NCBI GenBank assembly: GCA_014843695.1
Contig: CM026394.1
Span: 42,943,787 to 43,007,786 of the forward strand
Origin: Archivesica marissinica
Lineage: Eukaryota > Mollusca > Bivalvia > Venerida > Vesicomyidae
Length of the DNA stretch: 64,000 bases
Direction: 5' to 3'
Part shown: in pieces, positions 46,002 to 56,595 of the stretch
Layout of the letters: the number at the start of each line of letters is the position of its first letter
Numbering within the stretch: the first letter of the stretch is position 1
Made by a program: the position numbers and the translations under genes
Notes under the pieces: model-generated
What the model was told of the DNA's origin: nothing
Seen by the model: the letters and a program-made list of their open reading frames with translations, nothing else
Database searches by the model: none

Positions 46002-47316
46002 TCACAGTTCAAATATCTTAATAGTTCTTCTGGGTATTAACTTCATTAGAGGATGGAACTGCGCAACAATTACTCTATTCCCCGCCACTGACATCGCACG
46101 TGGGTATTCTAAATTATCCACGATAATATTGCGCACATACTTGCCATTGGTAGAGATCTGGAATATTTTACTGAGCGTCCAGTGAACTCCTAGAATTATT
46201 CCTTGGAAATAACACACGTCTTCTATTACGTGACCTTGTTTGTCTCTTTCCACTTCTGGGAAATCGTCACTGGTGAACCGCCATTGTAGTTTTCCCTTGG
46301 AATCGATACACCGTAATCCTCCTTTTTCGCATAAATAAATGTGGGTACCTTCATCATTTACGTCAAAATAGCGTAAATACCCGATTTCTGTAGGCACACC
46401 AGATCGAATCATGACCAATTCTACACCGTTAGTGTCAATTACGTGGATGTTGTTTTCGTCACAAACAACAAAAAAACGATCCGCTTTGTACGTAGCTTGC
46501 CAGATATATGCAGGACACGTTATCCTGATAGCACTGTGTTGATGCAGCGACGTATCGTGCACCCTGTATATAGCAAGTTGTCTGTTTCGACGCAGGGTCA
46601 CAGCAACTGTTGTTGGTGTCACCGCACATGCAGATATGGGATATGGGCATGACTTCTCATCGAGCGGTGAGAAATCTTCTGCAAACAGTTGAACACTACT
46701 GTGATAATGATCGATGACAATAATCTTCATATCGACAAGCAGTAATAGATCAGATATCACACACGGTGTTCTGTGCTTATAACTTTCGAACTCACCCACG
46801 TATTTAACGGCTGCCATACCTGCATGTTTCATCGATGGTATGTTCAGAATCTTTACTTCAACTTTTCGTTCCTCTGTCGGGGTCCTGTCCTTGTCATTTG
46901 GATCTGATTCTGAGTAGGTTAGTGTGTCATAATATGAATTGTTCGAGACAGAGGGAGTAGTGGGCAAGCTCAACATGGAACTATTCCAGCAGTGTTCTCC
47001 AGCTACCCGACAACCTATTGTACTGTCATATGGAGAATAGTATTCCACTATCTTCTCAGCAGCTGCATCAACATCGTTCGCACCTTCATTGACATCGTTC
47101 GCACCTTCATTGACATCATTAGACCCAACGTTAGCTTTTACATTGCAATCTATCACACAATTACCAATATTTGGTAATGAAAATAGATATTCAGCAACAT
47201 CTATGTTGCCTTCGAATTTCACTGCTATACCCTGAAATGCGGTAGTTACTTCTAAGGACTCGATGCACTGCTCTGCCAGTTGTGCTTTACCTTCGTTGTA
47301 CTCGTCGATTGTAATG
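46002..47316 (-). CDS. TRIM-like protein, last exon: coiled-coil end and beta-propeller-like C-terminus
   Basis: The final exon of a gene read on the minus strand; the acceptor TTTTCTAG lies at 47317-47320. The exon starts in the coiled coil (ITIDEYNEGKAQLAEQCIES) and continues through AVKFEGNIDVAEYLF. A low-complexity linker repeats NEGANDVNEGANDV. The last ~300 residues, from about VKYVGEFESYKHRTPCVISD, have strand-rich repeats such as NIHVIDTNGV, HIYLCEKGGLRCIDSKG and GKYVRNIIVDNLEYPRAMSV, typical of NHL-like propellers in TRIM2/3/71-type and expanded molluscan TRIM-like proteins. Such proteins usually act as E3 ligases or scaffolds through an N-terminal RING and B-box, not seen here. Spliced to 48770-49017 the frame is continuous (AT|C, Ile) and gives about 520 residues. 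Stop at 46002. Family is firm, function is inference. Confidence 0.83.
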
Positions 47317-47732
47317 CTAGAAAATATACACCAGTCATATGGTAATCATATTATCAATACATTAATTCAATGAGAGACCACTTTTCTATTATCCCTTTTA
47401 CAAATAAAGTCTGATTTATCCCAAACGTTTAGCGGTCCTTTCAGTTGGAATCCTTTGTTTTTACTGTTGTTTTCTAACCAGATGTTGCGCTAAGATAAAT
47501 GTGATTTCAGTTATACCCATTGGATATTCTAGAAGATATCAGTCGAGATATAGTAATATAATAACGATAAGAAGAGAGAGTGGAAACAAATTAATAGCAT
47601 GTTGTGCAAAGGAAACAATGATAAAAACAGAGGAAACCACTACAGAGGACCTACATATGTTTTGGAGTATTCAGGGACAGTAACTGACCGATGTCTCCCA
47701 TTGTATCTTGCATATGGAACATGAATAAACCC

Positions 47733-47945
47733 TGGCTGAGTGGTTAATATCGTTACCTTAAACTCACTTGCCCATCATCGGTGTAGGTCCAAATCCCACT
47801 GGGTGTGTCGAATTATTTCATATATGGGTGCTATCCAGTTGGTTTATGGAAGGTCGGTTGTGCTATCCGGATGCCTGTCCGTGCCTGTAATACTGCTCGA
47901 AGGGGCATCCGTGGTTTTTATCCGATAAATATATTGATAATAGCT
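47733..47945 (+). mobile_element. tRNA-derived SINE, family D, in the TRIM intron
   Basis: The A-box region TGGCTGAGTGGTTAATATCG and B-box-like GGTCCAAATCCC form a leucine-tRNA-like head. The body has GGAAGGTCGGTTGTGCTATC and ATACTGCTCGAAGGGGCATC. The only copy in the window. Confidence 0.65.
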
Positions 47946-48074
47946 GGAGAGTTGTTATATGCAGCACTGTTGTACTGATATTCCAGTTAGAATATCTGCA
48001 CGGTTGCAGTTTATTTGTGCATTAATGTGTCCTACCGTCATTTGTAATAATGCTCAAATGTGTGTGTGAGTATG

Positions 48075-48262
48075 TTTTACGTTTATTTATCGTCGCTACC
48101 GGTTGCCCATATGAGCGACGCCTCCTGAAGAGATTAGTTATTTTAGATTTTGGAGGATAGTGCATGATACAGACTGAGACCCATTCCAGAATCTCCTCTG
48201 GTTCTTTTACGTGCACGGTGTAAAGCATCGACACGAGACCTCGGTTTAACGTCCCGTCTATA
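48075..48262 (-). mobile_element. Family A SINE lacking its tRNA-like head
   Basis: Tail hairpin and body present, ends at ACCTCGGTTTAACGTCCC. Inserted antisense-neutral (same strand as the TRIM gene) in its intron. Confidence 0.85.
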
Positions 48263-48389
48263 TAATACTCAAATATGCCGGCCCTGCCTAATAAACAGTT
48301 CGTGTCGTCATGAAACTGTGTGTATGACGTCATCTGTATGTGTGTATGTACACATACATATGACATATGACATGGTAGAAACTTAGCAG

Positions 48390-48621
48390 TTAGGCCATAA
48401 TAAAATAAATCCTAGATTTTCATCCAAATTTTTTTGAAAATGGGGGCGGGGGGTGAAATTTTATTTTTTATTTTATATTTTCAGGATATCGATATTTATG
48501 CTGATAAAATGGTGTTTTGACAAGATTCAACTTGACAAGATTTTTTTTTTTTCAAATAGTAATAAAAAAAATCGGGGGCGGGCGGGGATGAAAATCTAGG
48601 AAATATTTTATTATGGCCTTA
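48390..48621 (-). mobile_element. MITE Z, copy 2 (inverted relative to copy 1)
   Basis: Reverse orientation of 41714-41968 with the same inverted ends and nearly the same interior. It lacks the TTTTAGGG-CCCG part of copy 1. Flanks are TTA on both sides. Confidence 0.82.
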
Positions 48622-48769
48622 TGGGTTGACAATCTACAGGTCATGAACATTCGGTAATATTTCATTTCTAGCAGAAAATAGGATAAATAGAATATTAGGT
48701 TACTGTCTTATAAATTTGAAATTATTAGGCGCGGCTGTTATGGATCTCTGGAAAAAACACAACACTTAC

Positions 48770-49017
48770 ATTCTTAGCTGTTCAGTTAGTTCCCGCAATG
48801 TTCTATTTATAGCCGTGTTCTTATCTCCTGTAATGTAGCGCAGTTCATCGACAGATTTATCAGCAATCTCGTTTATTCTGTCTTTGAGTTCCTCCTGGAA
48901 GGCCCGTAGAGCATCTTCAGCCGCCACGCTACTCGTATGCAGATCGTTACGCGCATCAATTCCAGCTTCTAGCCCCGTTATTAACCGCTCCCTCAATGAT
49001 ATAACATTATGATCCAT
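48770..49017 (-). CDS. TRIM-like protein, upstream exon: coiled coil
   Basis: An exon encoding DHNVISLRERLITGLEAGID and a long amphipathic stretch (ALRAFQEELKDRINEIADKS) ending ...RELTEQLR, with heptad-like leucines. The donor AAGAAT|GTAAGT lies at 48770/48769. It joins the exon at 47316 in phase 2. I placed the 5' end at the ATG at 49017, but this may be an internal exon: RING and B-box parts would be expected further upstream and were not found before the gap. The region just upstream is a 77-bp tandem repeat that includes copies of this exon's first ~40 bases, which makes the true 5' boundary uncertain. The 1.45 kb intron holds a SINE, a truncated family A SINE and a MITE. Confidence 0.75.
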
Positions 49018-49295
49018 CCTTTAATGATTACATGTAGCAGTATCTAGTGTTCAGTTATTAACCGTTCCCTCAATTATTTAACATTATGATCCATCCTTTA
49101 ATGATTACATGTAGCAGTATCTAGTGTTCAGTTATTAACCGCTCCCTCAATGATATAACATTATGATCCATCCTTTAATGATTACATGTAGCAGTATCTA
49201 GTGTTCAGTTATTAACCGTTCCCTCAATGATATAACATTATGATCCATCCTTTAATGATTACATGTAGCAGTATCTAGTGTTCAGTTATTAACCA
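48977..49295. repeat. 77-bp tandem repeat at the upstream edge of the TRIM exon, about 4 units
   Basis: GATCCATCC recurs at 49011, 49088, 49165 and 49242, an exact 77-bp period. Units contain GTTATTAACCGCTCCCTCAA TGATATAACATTATGATCC, the complement of the first codons of exon 48770-49017, then TTTAATGATTACATGTAGCA. Confidence 0.93.
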
Positions 49296-49395
49296 ATACT
49301 GGCATACAGCCTGTATCTAGTCAACATGTGTATCATCCATAGTGTATGTTCACCCGACACACTTTCTATGTTTGTTAATTGACTAAATAGCTTGG

Positions 49396-49672
49396 TATAC
49401 ACATTTCCGACATTATCTGCAACTTGGTAGTCACATTTCCGACATTATCTGCAACTTGGTATACACATTTCCGACATTATCTACAACTTGGTATACACAT
49501 TTCCGACATTATCTACTACTTGGTATACACATTTCCGATATTATCTGCAACTTGGTATACACATTTCCGATATTATCTGCAACTTGGTATACACATTTCC
49601 GACATTATCTACAACTTGGTATACATATTTCCGACATTATCTGCAACTTGGTATGTACATTTCCGACATTAA
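49396..49672. repeat. 32-bp tandem repeat, about 8-9 units
   Basis: Units CATTTCCGACATTATCTGCA ACTTGGTATACA with few changes. All three plus frames are open by chance. Confidence 0.93.
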
Positions 49673-49853
49673 TAATGAAAATTATTAGTTCATGCGGAAA
49701 TTAACAACTATGACTCATATCCGGGTAATTATAAACCACTACATCAAGTGCTCTCATCTCTCTACTTGAGCATGCATTAGCCCATCCTGCTATCACTATC
49801 TAATGGTGTACATATTGTCACCCAATCTATTTACTCATTGTCTATGATACTAA

Positions 49854-49898
49854 GCCGTGATCGCGCAGTGGTAGCGCGTTCGCTTCAGGCGCGAAAGT
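49854..49898 (+). mobile_element. Family B SINE, head fragment
   Basis: AAGCCGTGATCGCGCAGTGG TAGCGCGTTCGCTTCAGG, stops before the B box. Confidence 0.6.
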
Positions 49899-49975
49899 AA
49901 CACAAGTATAACTTTTTATATGATCCCACGCTGAAATAATGGTGTAAGTGAGACAACCAATGACAACCACGTAGT

Positions 49976-50155
49976 GGAAGTCGTGATAGCGCAGTTGTAG
50001 CGCGTTAGCTTCAGGTACGAAATGCCCGGGATTCGGGCCCCGCTGGAGCCGTTACGAGTGTGCCCTTAGGCAGCACGGCACTTATATTCCACGTTGCTTC
50101 TTCTCTCTCCTTCGTGGCGAGGGATTCCATCAGGAGTGATGGTTATAGGTTATAA
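49976..50155 (+). mobile_element. Family B SINE, 3'-truncated
   Basis: Head AGTCGTGATAGCGCAGTTGT, B-box-like GGATTCGGGCCCC, centre and GATTCCATCAGGAGTGATGG. The usual tail is replaced by repeat W. Confidence 0.8.
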
Positions 50156-50255
50156 TAACACATTTCAACCGAGGCAGTCTAGAGGGTCCGGGGGCATTTC
50201 CTCCTTTAAAATTGTTGGGGTATAAAAGCGATTTCCTGCGTTTTCTGATTTAATG
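50156..50255 (+). repeat. Dispersed repeat W, copy 2
   Basis: ATTTCAACCGAGGCAGTCTA, TTAAAATTGTTGGGGTATAA and TGCGTTTTCTGATTTAATGA match the minus strand of 44312-44412. No CCCAAA array here. Confidence 0.6.
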
Positions 50256-50605
50256 AGCTTAGACGTATAATTATTATATGTACTGACCTTTCAGCTCTCT
50301 AGCAGTCAACATTTTATACAACAAAGGGATATTTTTTGCATTTTATTTACATAATTATTTCATTTTTATTTTTGGCTTTGGAAATTATAACCGAGACAGC
50401 TGCCTCGGTGTGCACATGTGTGGTTACGAGCCTGACCTTTGTAGTGTTCAACTCTTTTCTATGGTGAGGGCCAACCACCGATGTTATTACAATTACATAA
50501 TTGTGTACAAATCAACAAACTATTATCAAATCAAAACAATCCAGAATTTCAGCAACGAATTTAGAAGCAGAACAAGTTCTAACAATCAACCCTCCTGTGT
50601 GTGTG

Positions 50606-50888
50606 TTTTACGTGCATTTATCGTCGCTACCGGTTGCCTATATGAGTGACGCCTCCTGAAGAGATTAGTCATTTTAGATTTGGAGGATAGTGCATGATAC
50701 AGACAGAGACCCATTCCAGAGTCTCCTCTGGTTCTTTTACGTGCACGGTGTACAGCACCGACACGAGATATCGGGTTAAATTCCCTTCTGAAATACATGT
50801 TAATTTTATTAGGGTCAGACGGGGGATCGAACCTACGATCCCTGGATTACCAGTCCAGCTTGTTACCACTGGACTACATATCCGTCTG
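50606..50888 (-). mobile_element. Family A SINE
   Basis: Full length, a (TG)n run at its 3' end, head complement GGGGGATCGAACC present. Confidence 0.9.
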
Positions 50889-52244
50889 TATAATTTCAAG
50901 TTATGTGCGTTACGTTAGTATAGCTCAGACCGTATGTCTTAACAATAATTGGTACAAAATTGTGTGTGCGAATTATTGGTGCATATAAATATGATCACAT
51001 GACTGTGAGTGCGTTGTGCACTGAGCGCTCGATTTGACTAATTTAAAGTGGATACTATTAAATGTATATGTATGGTCGTCCGAGATAAAATGTAACGCAG
51101 TATATATACTTAAGTTGTGTTAGTTCTGTAGGGTAGTCGAGCTATGTTTTATAAACATTACAACAATTCTGATCGTATAGTGGTTTATTAATGAGAATAC
51201 ACACACAGTATCTATCTAGACAAGTTAATCATTATTTCCACACATTGCATTACTTTAAGTGCCAAATTAAATCCGTCATAATATGCAACATCAATAACAT
51301 GATTGTTCAGTTTTCAGTAATAGAACCAAAATGAACCTCTCTCTCAAAATGATGTGCATCAAGTTTAATAGTGTATCCCCACAACATGGCCGCCCACTTT
51401 GCTAACAAGATGGAGCCTAATGCGACTAATACAACTACATTTTACAGAATTGGTGACCAATGAAAACCAGTTTTATATCCGCTTAGGCACACTCAATCTG
51501 GTATTTGGACAATGTTGATTACCAGCTCAGCTGCCAATTCCCACGGATGTGTTTGTTTGTACAACTGGTTCGATAGCTAAACTGAGCCTACAATTTATAG
51601 CTTCTGTCAAAACCATGTTTATCGAACTCGGGTGCATCAAATAGAACGTGACAAAAACTATCTTATCTATCCTACAGTCCAGTATCCTTTAGTGCATTCC
51701 CACAGGTATACACTCAACCATGCTGTAATAGCGAATACACCAGGCAACCTAATACCACATGTTCCTGCACTTTTTCACAATATATAAATGATGGGATTAA
51801 GCTTCATCAAAACACAATCTAATTAATTGTAATCACCTTGACTAACTATCTTGTAAACAATCATTATGTTACAGTTCTAACGTGCTTTAGGTTATACATT
51901 GATATGCATGCATACTATACGCTTTCATACTTCACACATACTCATTGACACCGTTTATGGTCAATATAATTATTGGTACTTGCTCCTGTTTCCGTCTCCG
52001 TGGTACTCACTCGCTCTCACGCACCACACACACCTCGTGCATGCATGATATTGATATATGTTTGTGCTTTTCCTAGCTGGGCGTCACAATCTTAATGCTA
52101 GAGCATCGTCCAACCAAGAAAAACACACACATAATAGTTCCAATACTCAAACTATTAATCTATTTTAATTGCAATAGTATACATATTAATTATTATTAAC
52201 CCGTTACCTGCTATTCGCGACTAGAATCGCCCACGCCAACGACT
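50889..52244. other. Unassigned, AT-rich
   Basis: About 1.35 kb with no tandem array, SINE or domain-bearing frame recognised. Confidence 0.4.
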
Positions 52245-52365
52245 TATAAAGCCAGATCAGGCGACACAGAACGTACCGCCTGATCAGGCTCTATACGCCA
52301 TCTATTATTAAGCCTGGATAGTGGAGCTTAAACACTTGGCTGACTAGCAAACACAATAGATCCCG
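52245..52365 (-). repeat. Dispersed repeat Y, copy 2
   Basis: Its complement has TGTGTTTGCTAGTCAGCC, AAGCTCCACTATCC, CCTGATCAGGCGGTACGTTC and TGTGTCGCCTGATCTGG, in the same order as 12400-12530. Confidence 0.45.
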
Positions 52366-52387
52366 TTCAGATGTATTCCACTATATG

Positions 52388-52662
52388 TACTGTGCTTTCA
52401 AAGTAAAGTAATAACGGTTGTAAACAAACATTAGATACACTATTACATTATAGGTAAGTCAGGTATAACCTATTAAACAATAAATCACAGTACCTGTAAA
52501 CTATCGTATATTGCCTTACCTATACAATAGTGTAATATTCCAATGGTATTTTTACTTTACTTTGAAAGCACAGTACCTGTAAACTATCGTATATTGCCTT
52601 ACCTATACAGTAGTGTAATATTCCAACGGTATTATTACTTTACTTTGAAAGCACTGTACGTA
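52388..52662. repeat. Inverted plus direct repeat cluster
   Basis: GTGCTTTCAAAGTAAAGTAA at the left end is inverted relative to TTACTTTACTTTGAAAGCAC at about 52551-52570 and again at about 52635-52655. The two right-hand copies are an ~80-bp direct duplication (CAGTACCTGTAAACTATCGT ... TATACA(A/G)TAGTGTAATATTCC). TATAGGTAAG and CTTACCTATA form the inner pair. A MITE whose right arm was duplicated is the simplest reading. Confidence 0.75.
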
Positions 52663-53186
52663 GTACAGTCAAAGATATTTGAAAACATTTGTTTTGTACT
52701 AAGTCTTGTCATTAACCTCGTCATTACATTGAATAAACGATCGCAAGTCTTGCCCATTGCAAACAGAGTTTGAGTTTTGTATGTTGTTTAGTTAAGACTA
52801 AACATGCATGCAACTTACCTTATGTAATGCTCGGCTAAATCCATAATCGTATTCCAATGAATTTACGAATGACATTCCACTAGATCACAATAAATAAATC
52901 CCATGAAATTGAGCTTCAATGTTCTAGTGTAACTATGTTCCGTTAAGTATACTGCTCTATGTAAATCGTTGTAAATCATTGTTGTCCCCAGATAAAAAAA
53001 TCACATATATATATGATATCATACCCACAATATCATAAAGTGTATGCATGTATATAATATATGTGTATGGGCCGGAGGTCTTGAATTACCAATAAACTGT
53101 TAAACTGATCAGGATCTATGTTGTTTGTAAGGTCGGAGTTTCGTCACTTTCATATTCTGTTCTGTCACTTTCATGTATCATCTGGT

Positions 53187-54722
53187 TTAAAAAGGCCGCC
53201 AGATCAAGTGTGAAAATAATGCCTGTTTATACCTTGCCCAAATGTTGGATTTGAACTGGAGCGTACAACGGAGTCTTGTATTATTCTTGACTTGCACTGT
53301 CTCATTCCATTGACATATTGCCAAATTTGAGCGCATAGTGTAGTGAAGAGCAGAGAAGGTTCCGATATGTTTGTCATGGAAAACATTCAAGCTGTTGTTG
53401 AATGATTCCACGCTACTAGTGTCCATGTGGTAGATATAATTTTGCGCTTCCTTATAAACATAGTATTTTCTAACACATGACAGCAACAGTTCTACAGCAA
53501 CAGGACTTGTAAGTATTTGACGGCTGGGGATATAGTTGGGATCTATTTTACACCGAGACTCGGGTGAACAGTCTGTGTGGTCATTTTGGTAATGTTTGAC
53601 AATACATTCCATTTTTGTTCGAAGTATGGATTGGTCACCATTGCAATTACGCATAGCATATTGCATATGTGTTTTGACCGGCCCAACTTTGTCGGAAAGT
53701 TGAATGGACCAGGTTTTGCCCTCTCGGCATTTTGCACCACTTGATATCTGTTTCAGGTGCTTTTCAAGGGATACGGATGCATGCCATGTGTCATATTGAT
53801 TTACTGTACGTTGCTGATTTTCTCTGATATATTTGCTAACACTTGTATTACGATCGTGACCATGGCGTCGAACATTAATTTGTTTTGTTTCAAGGTGGGC
53901 ATATATTCTTTTTGTGCCCAGAAGCTCATGTCGCGGTGCACATGGGTCGTCAGCACGGCTGACTATTTCGTGATGTATTACTTGTTTAGTATTGTACCCA
54001 AGACAGGCAACGTCAGTGAACTTGGAGTTTCGCCGAGTACTGTGCCGTGCATCTGTTACCAAGTCTATTGAGTTATCAGGCCCGTTTAACTGAAGCTCTT
54101 CGGTTAGAGCAATATCACAGGATGACCATCTTTCTTCGCTAATATGATCAGACGTGAATTTTAGATAAGCTTTAGTCGTTCGAGATCCAAGCGTTTGCAG
54201 TCCAATTGTAGAAATGAATCTATCCATCTGTGATGGTAGCATGCCACTTGTGATATAGCCATGAAACATTCGTAACGTGACTAAATTCTTTCCATTAGAT
54301 AGTTCAAGTGATGATTTCCAAACAGACTTAAATTGGCATTGGTCACATGTTACAATGAATTGTTTGCCATAGTCAATATTATTAGTCGCCTTCAATGTCA
54401 ACCTGAAATCACAAGTACCGCTATGTCTGTATGAAATGTCTGAGAAGTTCTGCAATGCAGTTTGTGTTGTAATAACGAGATTCTCATCGTACGACTGCAA
54501 AGTACATTCATTGTGGTCATTTACTGGGGCAGGATGGCTATTCTCTTCCGACAATAGGCTCTCTTTGTATTTTGTAACTATTATATTGAGTACATCAAGA
54601 GTATTAGGTTTATCGTTCTTTTTACGTCTCAAAGCGAGATCAATACATTTTAGATCACTTCGGAATTGTTCGTATTCAGATTTATTGCCAAATAAGTTCA
54701 TATTAAAACGCTGTTTACTCAT
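53187..54722 (-). CDS. DDE transposase-like protein, intact single frame
   Basis: A 511-residue uninterrupted frame. It resembles an animal family of RNase H-fold transposase-derived proteins (Kolobok/ISL3-like by pattern, not confirmed). Candidate catalytic acids are Asp224 in LVTDARHSTRRN, Asp290 in HGHDRNTSV and Glu439 in MDTSSVESFNNS. DTWH (311-314) and KTHMQYAMRNCNGD (from 350) are further family-like blocks. A CDQC pair (126-129) suggests a zinc-binding region. No THAP or BED finger is evident in the first 100 residues. No terminal inverted repeats or target duplications were recognised around it, so it may be a host-domesticated gene or a young element whose ends I cannot see. The ATG at 54722 is the first in frame; the sequence upstream has an acceptor-like TTGATATTAG at about -8, so an earlier exon is possible. 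Confidence 0.7.
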   Translation of the reverse strand: MSKQRFNMNLFGNKSEYEQFRSDLKCIDLALRRKKNDKPNTLDVLNIIVTKYKESLLSEENSHPAPVNDHNECTLQSYDENLVITTQTALQNFSDISYRHSGTCDFRLTLKATNNIDYGKQFIVTCDQCQFKSVWKSSLELSNGKNLVTLRMFHGYITSGMLPSQMDRFISTIGLQTLGSRTTKAYLKFTSDHISEERWSSCDIALTEELQLNGPDNSIDLVTDARHSTRRNSKFTDVACLGYNTKQVIHHEIVSRADDPCAPRHELLGTKRIYAHLETKQINVRRHGHDRNTSVSKYIRENQQRTVNQYDTWHASVSLEKHLKQISSGAKCREGKTWSIQLSDKVGPVKTHMQYAMRNCNGDQSILRTKMECIVKHYQNDHTDCSPESRCKIDPNYIPSRQILTSPVAVELLLSCVRKYYVYKEAQNYIYHMDTSSVESFNNSLNVFHDKHIGTFSALHYTMRSNLAICQWNETVQVKNNTRLRCTLQFKSNIWARYKQALFSHLIWRPF

Positions 54723-55246
54723 TTTTGAGCTAATATCAATTTAAGAATTGGATTGAAAAAAGTTTACTCAATAGTCAGTAACCAACTAGTTCATTAAAAA
54801 AAAAATGCAGACAACTTGCATGTACACACAGAGACGGTGTGACAAAGAATATGCAATCACTTATTTATTAATAATAAACCATAGAATATACTGTAGCGAA
54901 GAAAGATACTTTAAATCTAAAATAGTGTACACACTAGCATGTAGGAGCAGTAATACAATAATACATTATATCTAATCACAGTATTAGAAAATCAAAGGTT
55001 TTCAAGATTGAAAATACTAAAGCTATAGCTGACTGAACTCGCGCTAAGTAGGCCTACTCTATAGACTAGATTAATCATACGTACAGCCAAGCATGTGAGA
55101 GCGAAATTCACGTGGAATTGGCGTGTCAACTGCTAGTGTCATTTCTATACATGTATAATGTGCGCTATGGTTGTGATCTGTGCAATCTAATTCAAAATTC
55201 AGTTCATGTGTTGACCTAATCAAATATGTATGTATATAATATGTAT
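54723..55246. other. Unassigned, upstream of the transposase-like gene
   Basis: AT-rich, no repeat or promoter element confidently recognised. Ends at the assembly gap. Confidence 0.4.
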
Positions 55247-56246
55247 NNNNNNNNNNNNNNNNNNNNNNNNNNNNNNNNNNNNNNNNNNNNNNNNNNNNNN
55301 NNNNNNNNNNNNNNNNNNNNNNNNNNNNNNNNNNNNNNNNNNNNNNNNNNNNNNNNNNNNNNNNNNNNNNNNNNNNNNNNNNNNNNNNNNNNNNNNNNNN
55401 NNNNNNNNNNNNNNNNNNNNNNNNNNNNNNNNNNNNNNNNNNNNNNNNNNNNNNNNNNNNNNNNNNNNNNNNNNNNNNNNNNNNNNNNNNNNNNNNNNNN
55501 NNNNNNNNNNNNNNNNNNNNNNNNNNNNNNNNNNNNNNNNNNNNNNNNNNNNNNNNNNNNNNNNNNNNNNNNNNNNNNNNNNNNNNNNNNNNNNNNNNNN
55601 NNNNNNNNNNNNNNNNNNNNNNNNNNNNNNNNNNNNNNNNNNNNNNNNNNNNNNNNNNNNNNNNNNNNNNNNNNNNNNNNNNNNNNNNNNNNNNNNNNNN
55701 NNNNNNNNNNNNNNNNNNNNNNNNNNNNNNNNNNNNNNNNNNNNNNNNNNNNNNNNNNNNNNNNNNNNNNNNNNNNNNNNNNNNNNNNNNNNNNNNNNNN
55801 NNNNNNNNNNNNNNNNNNNNNNNNNNNNNNNNNNNNNNNNNNNNNNNNNNNNNNNNNNNNNNNNNNNNNNNNNNNNNNNNNNNNNNNNNNNNNNNNNNNN
55901 NNNNNNNNNNNNNNNNNNNNNNNNNNNNNNNNNNNNNNNNNNNNNNNNNNNNNNNNNNNNNNNNNNNNNNNNNNNNNNNNNNNNNNNNNNNNNNNNNNNN
56001 NNNNNNNNNNNNNNNNNNNNNNNNNNNNNNNNNNNNNNNNNNNNNNNNNNNNNNNNNNNNNNNNNNNNNNNNNNNNNNNNNNNNNNNNNNNNNNNNNNNN
56101 NNNNNNNNNNNNNNNNNNNNNNNNNNNNNNNNNNNNNNNNNNNNNNNNNNNNNNNNNNNNNNNNNNNNNNNNNNNNNNNNNNNNNNNNNNNNNNNNNNNN
56201 NNNNNNNNNNNNNNNNNNNNNNNNNNNNNNNNNNNNNNNNNNNNNN
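55247..56246. other. Assembly gap, exactly 1000 N
   Basis: A round-number run of N, hence a placeholder of unknown true length. The right edge falls inside a 64-bp tandem array. Confidence 0.99.
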
Positions 56247-56595
56247 TTCTGTAACAGTGTTGTTTTACATCAGAAACACTATTTGTGAAGCTGTGTATAT
56301 AAGGACATGGTTCTGTAACAGTGTTGTTTTACATCAGAAACACTATTTGTGAAGCTGTGTATATGAGGACATGGTTCTGTAACAGTGTTGTTTTACACCA
56401 GAAACACTATTTGTGAAGCTGTGTATATAAGGACATGGTTCTGTAACAGTGTTGTTTTACATCAGAAACACTATTTGTGAAGCTGTTGAGGACATGGTTC
56501 TGTAACACTGTTGTTTTACATCAGAAACACTATTTGTGAAGCTGTGTATATGAGGACATGGTTCTGTACAGTGTTGTTTTACATCAGGTATACAT
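56247..56595. repeat. ~64-bp tandem repeat, 5-6 units, cut by the gap
   Basis: Units TTCTGTAACAGTGTTGTTTT, ACATCAGAAACACTATTTGT and GAAGCTGTGTATATAAGGAC ATGG. One unit lacks the TATATA part. Confidence 0.93.

Noticed and set aside
55226..56288. Two frames across the gap
   Set aside because: They consist of N and a few flanking bases.
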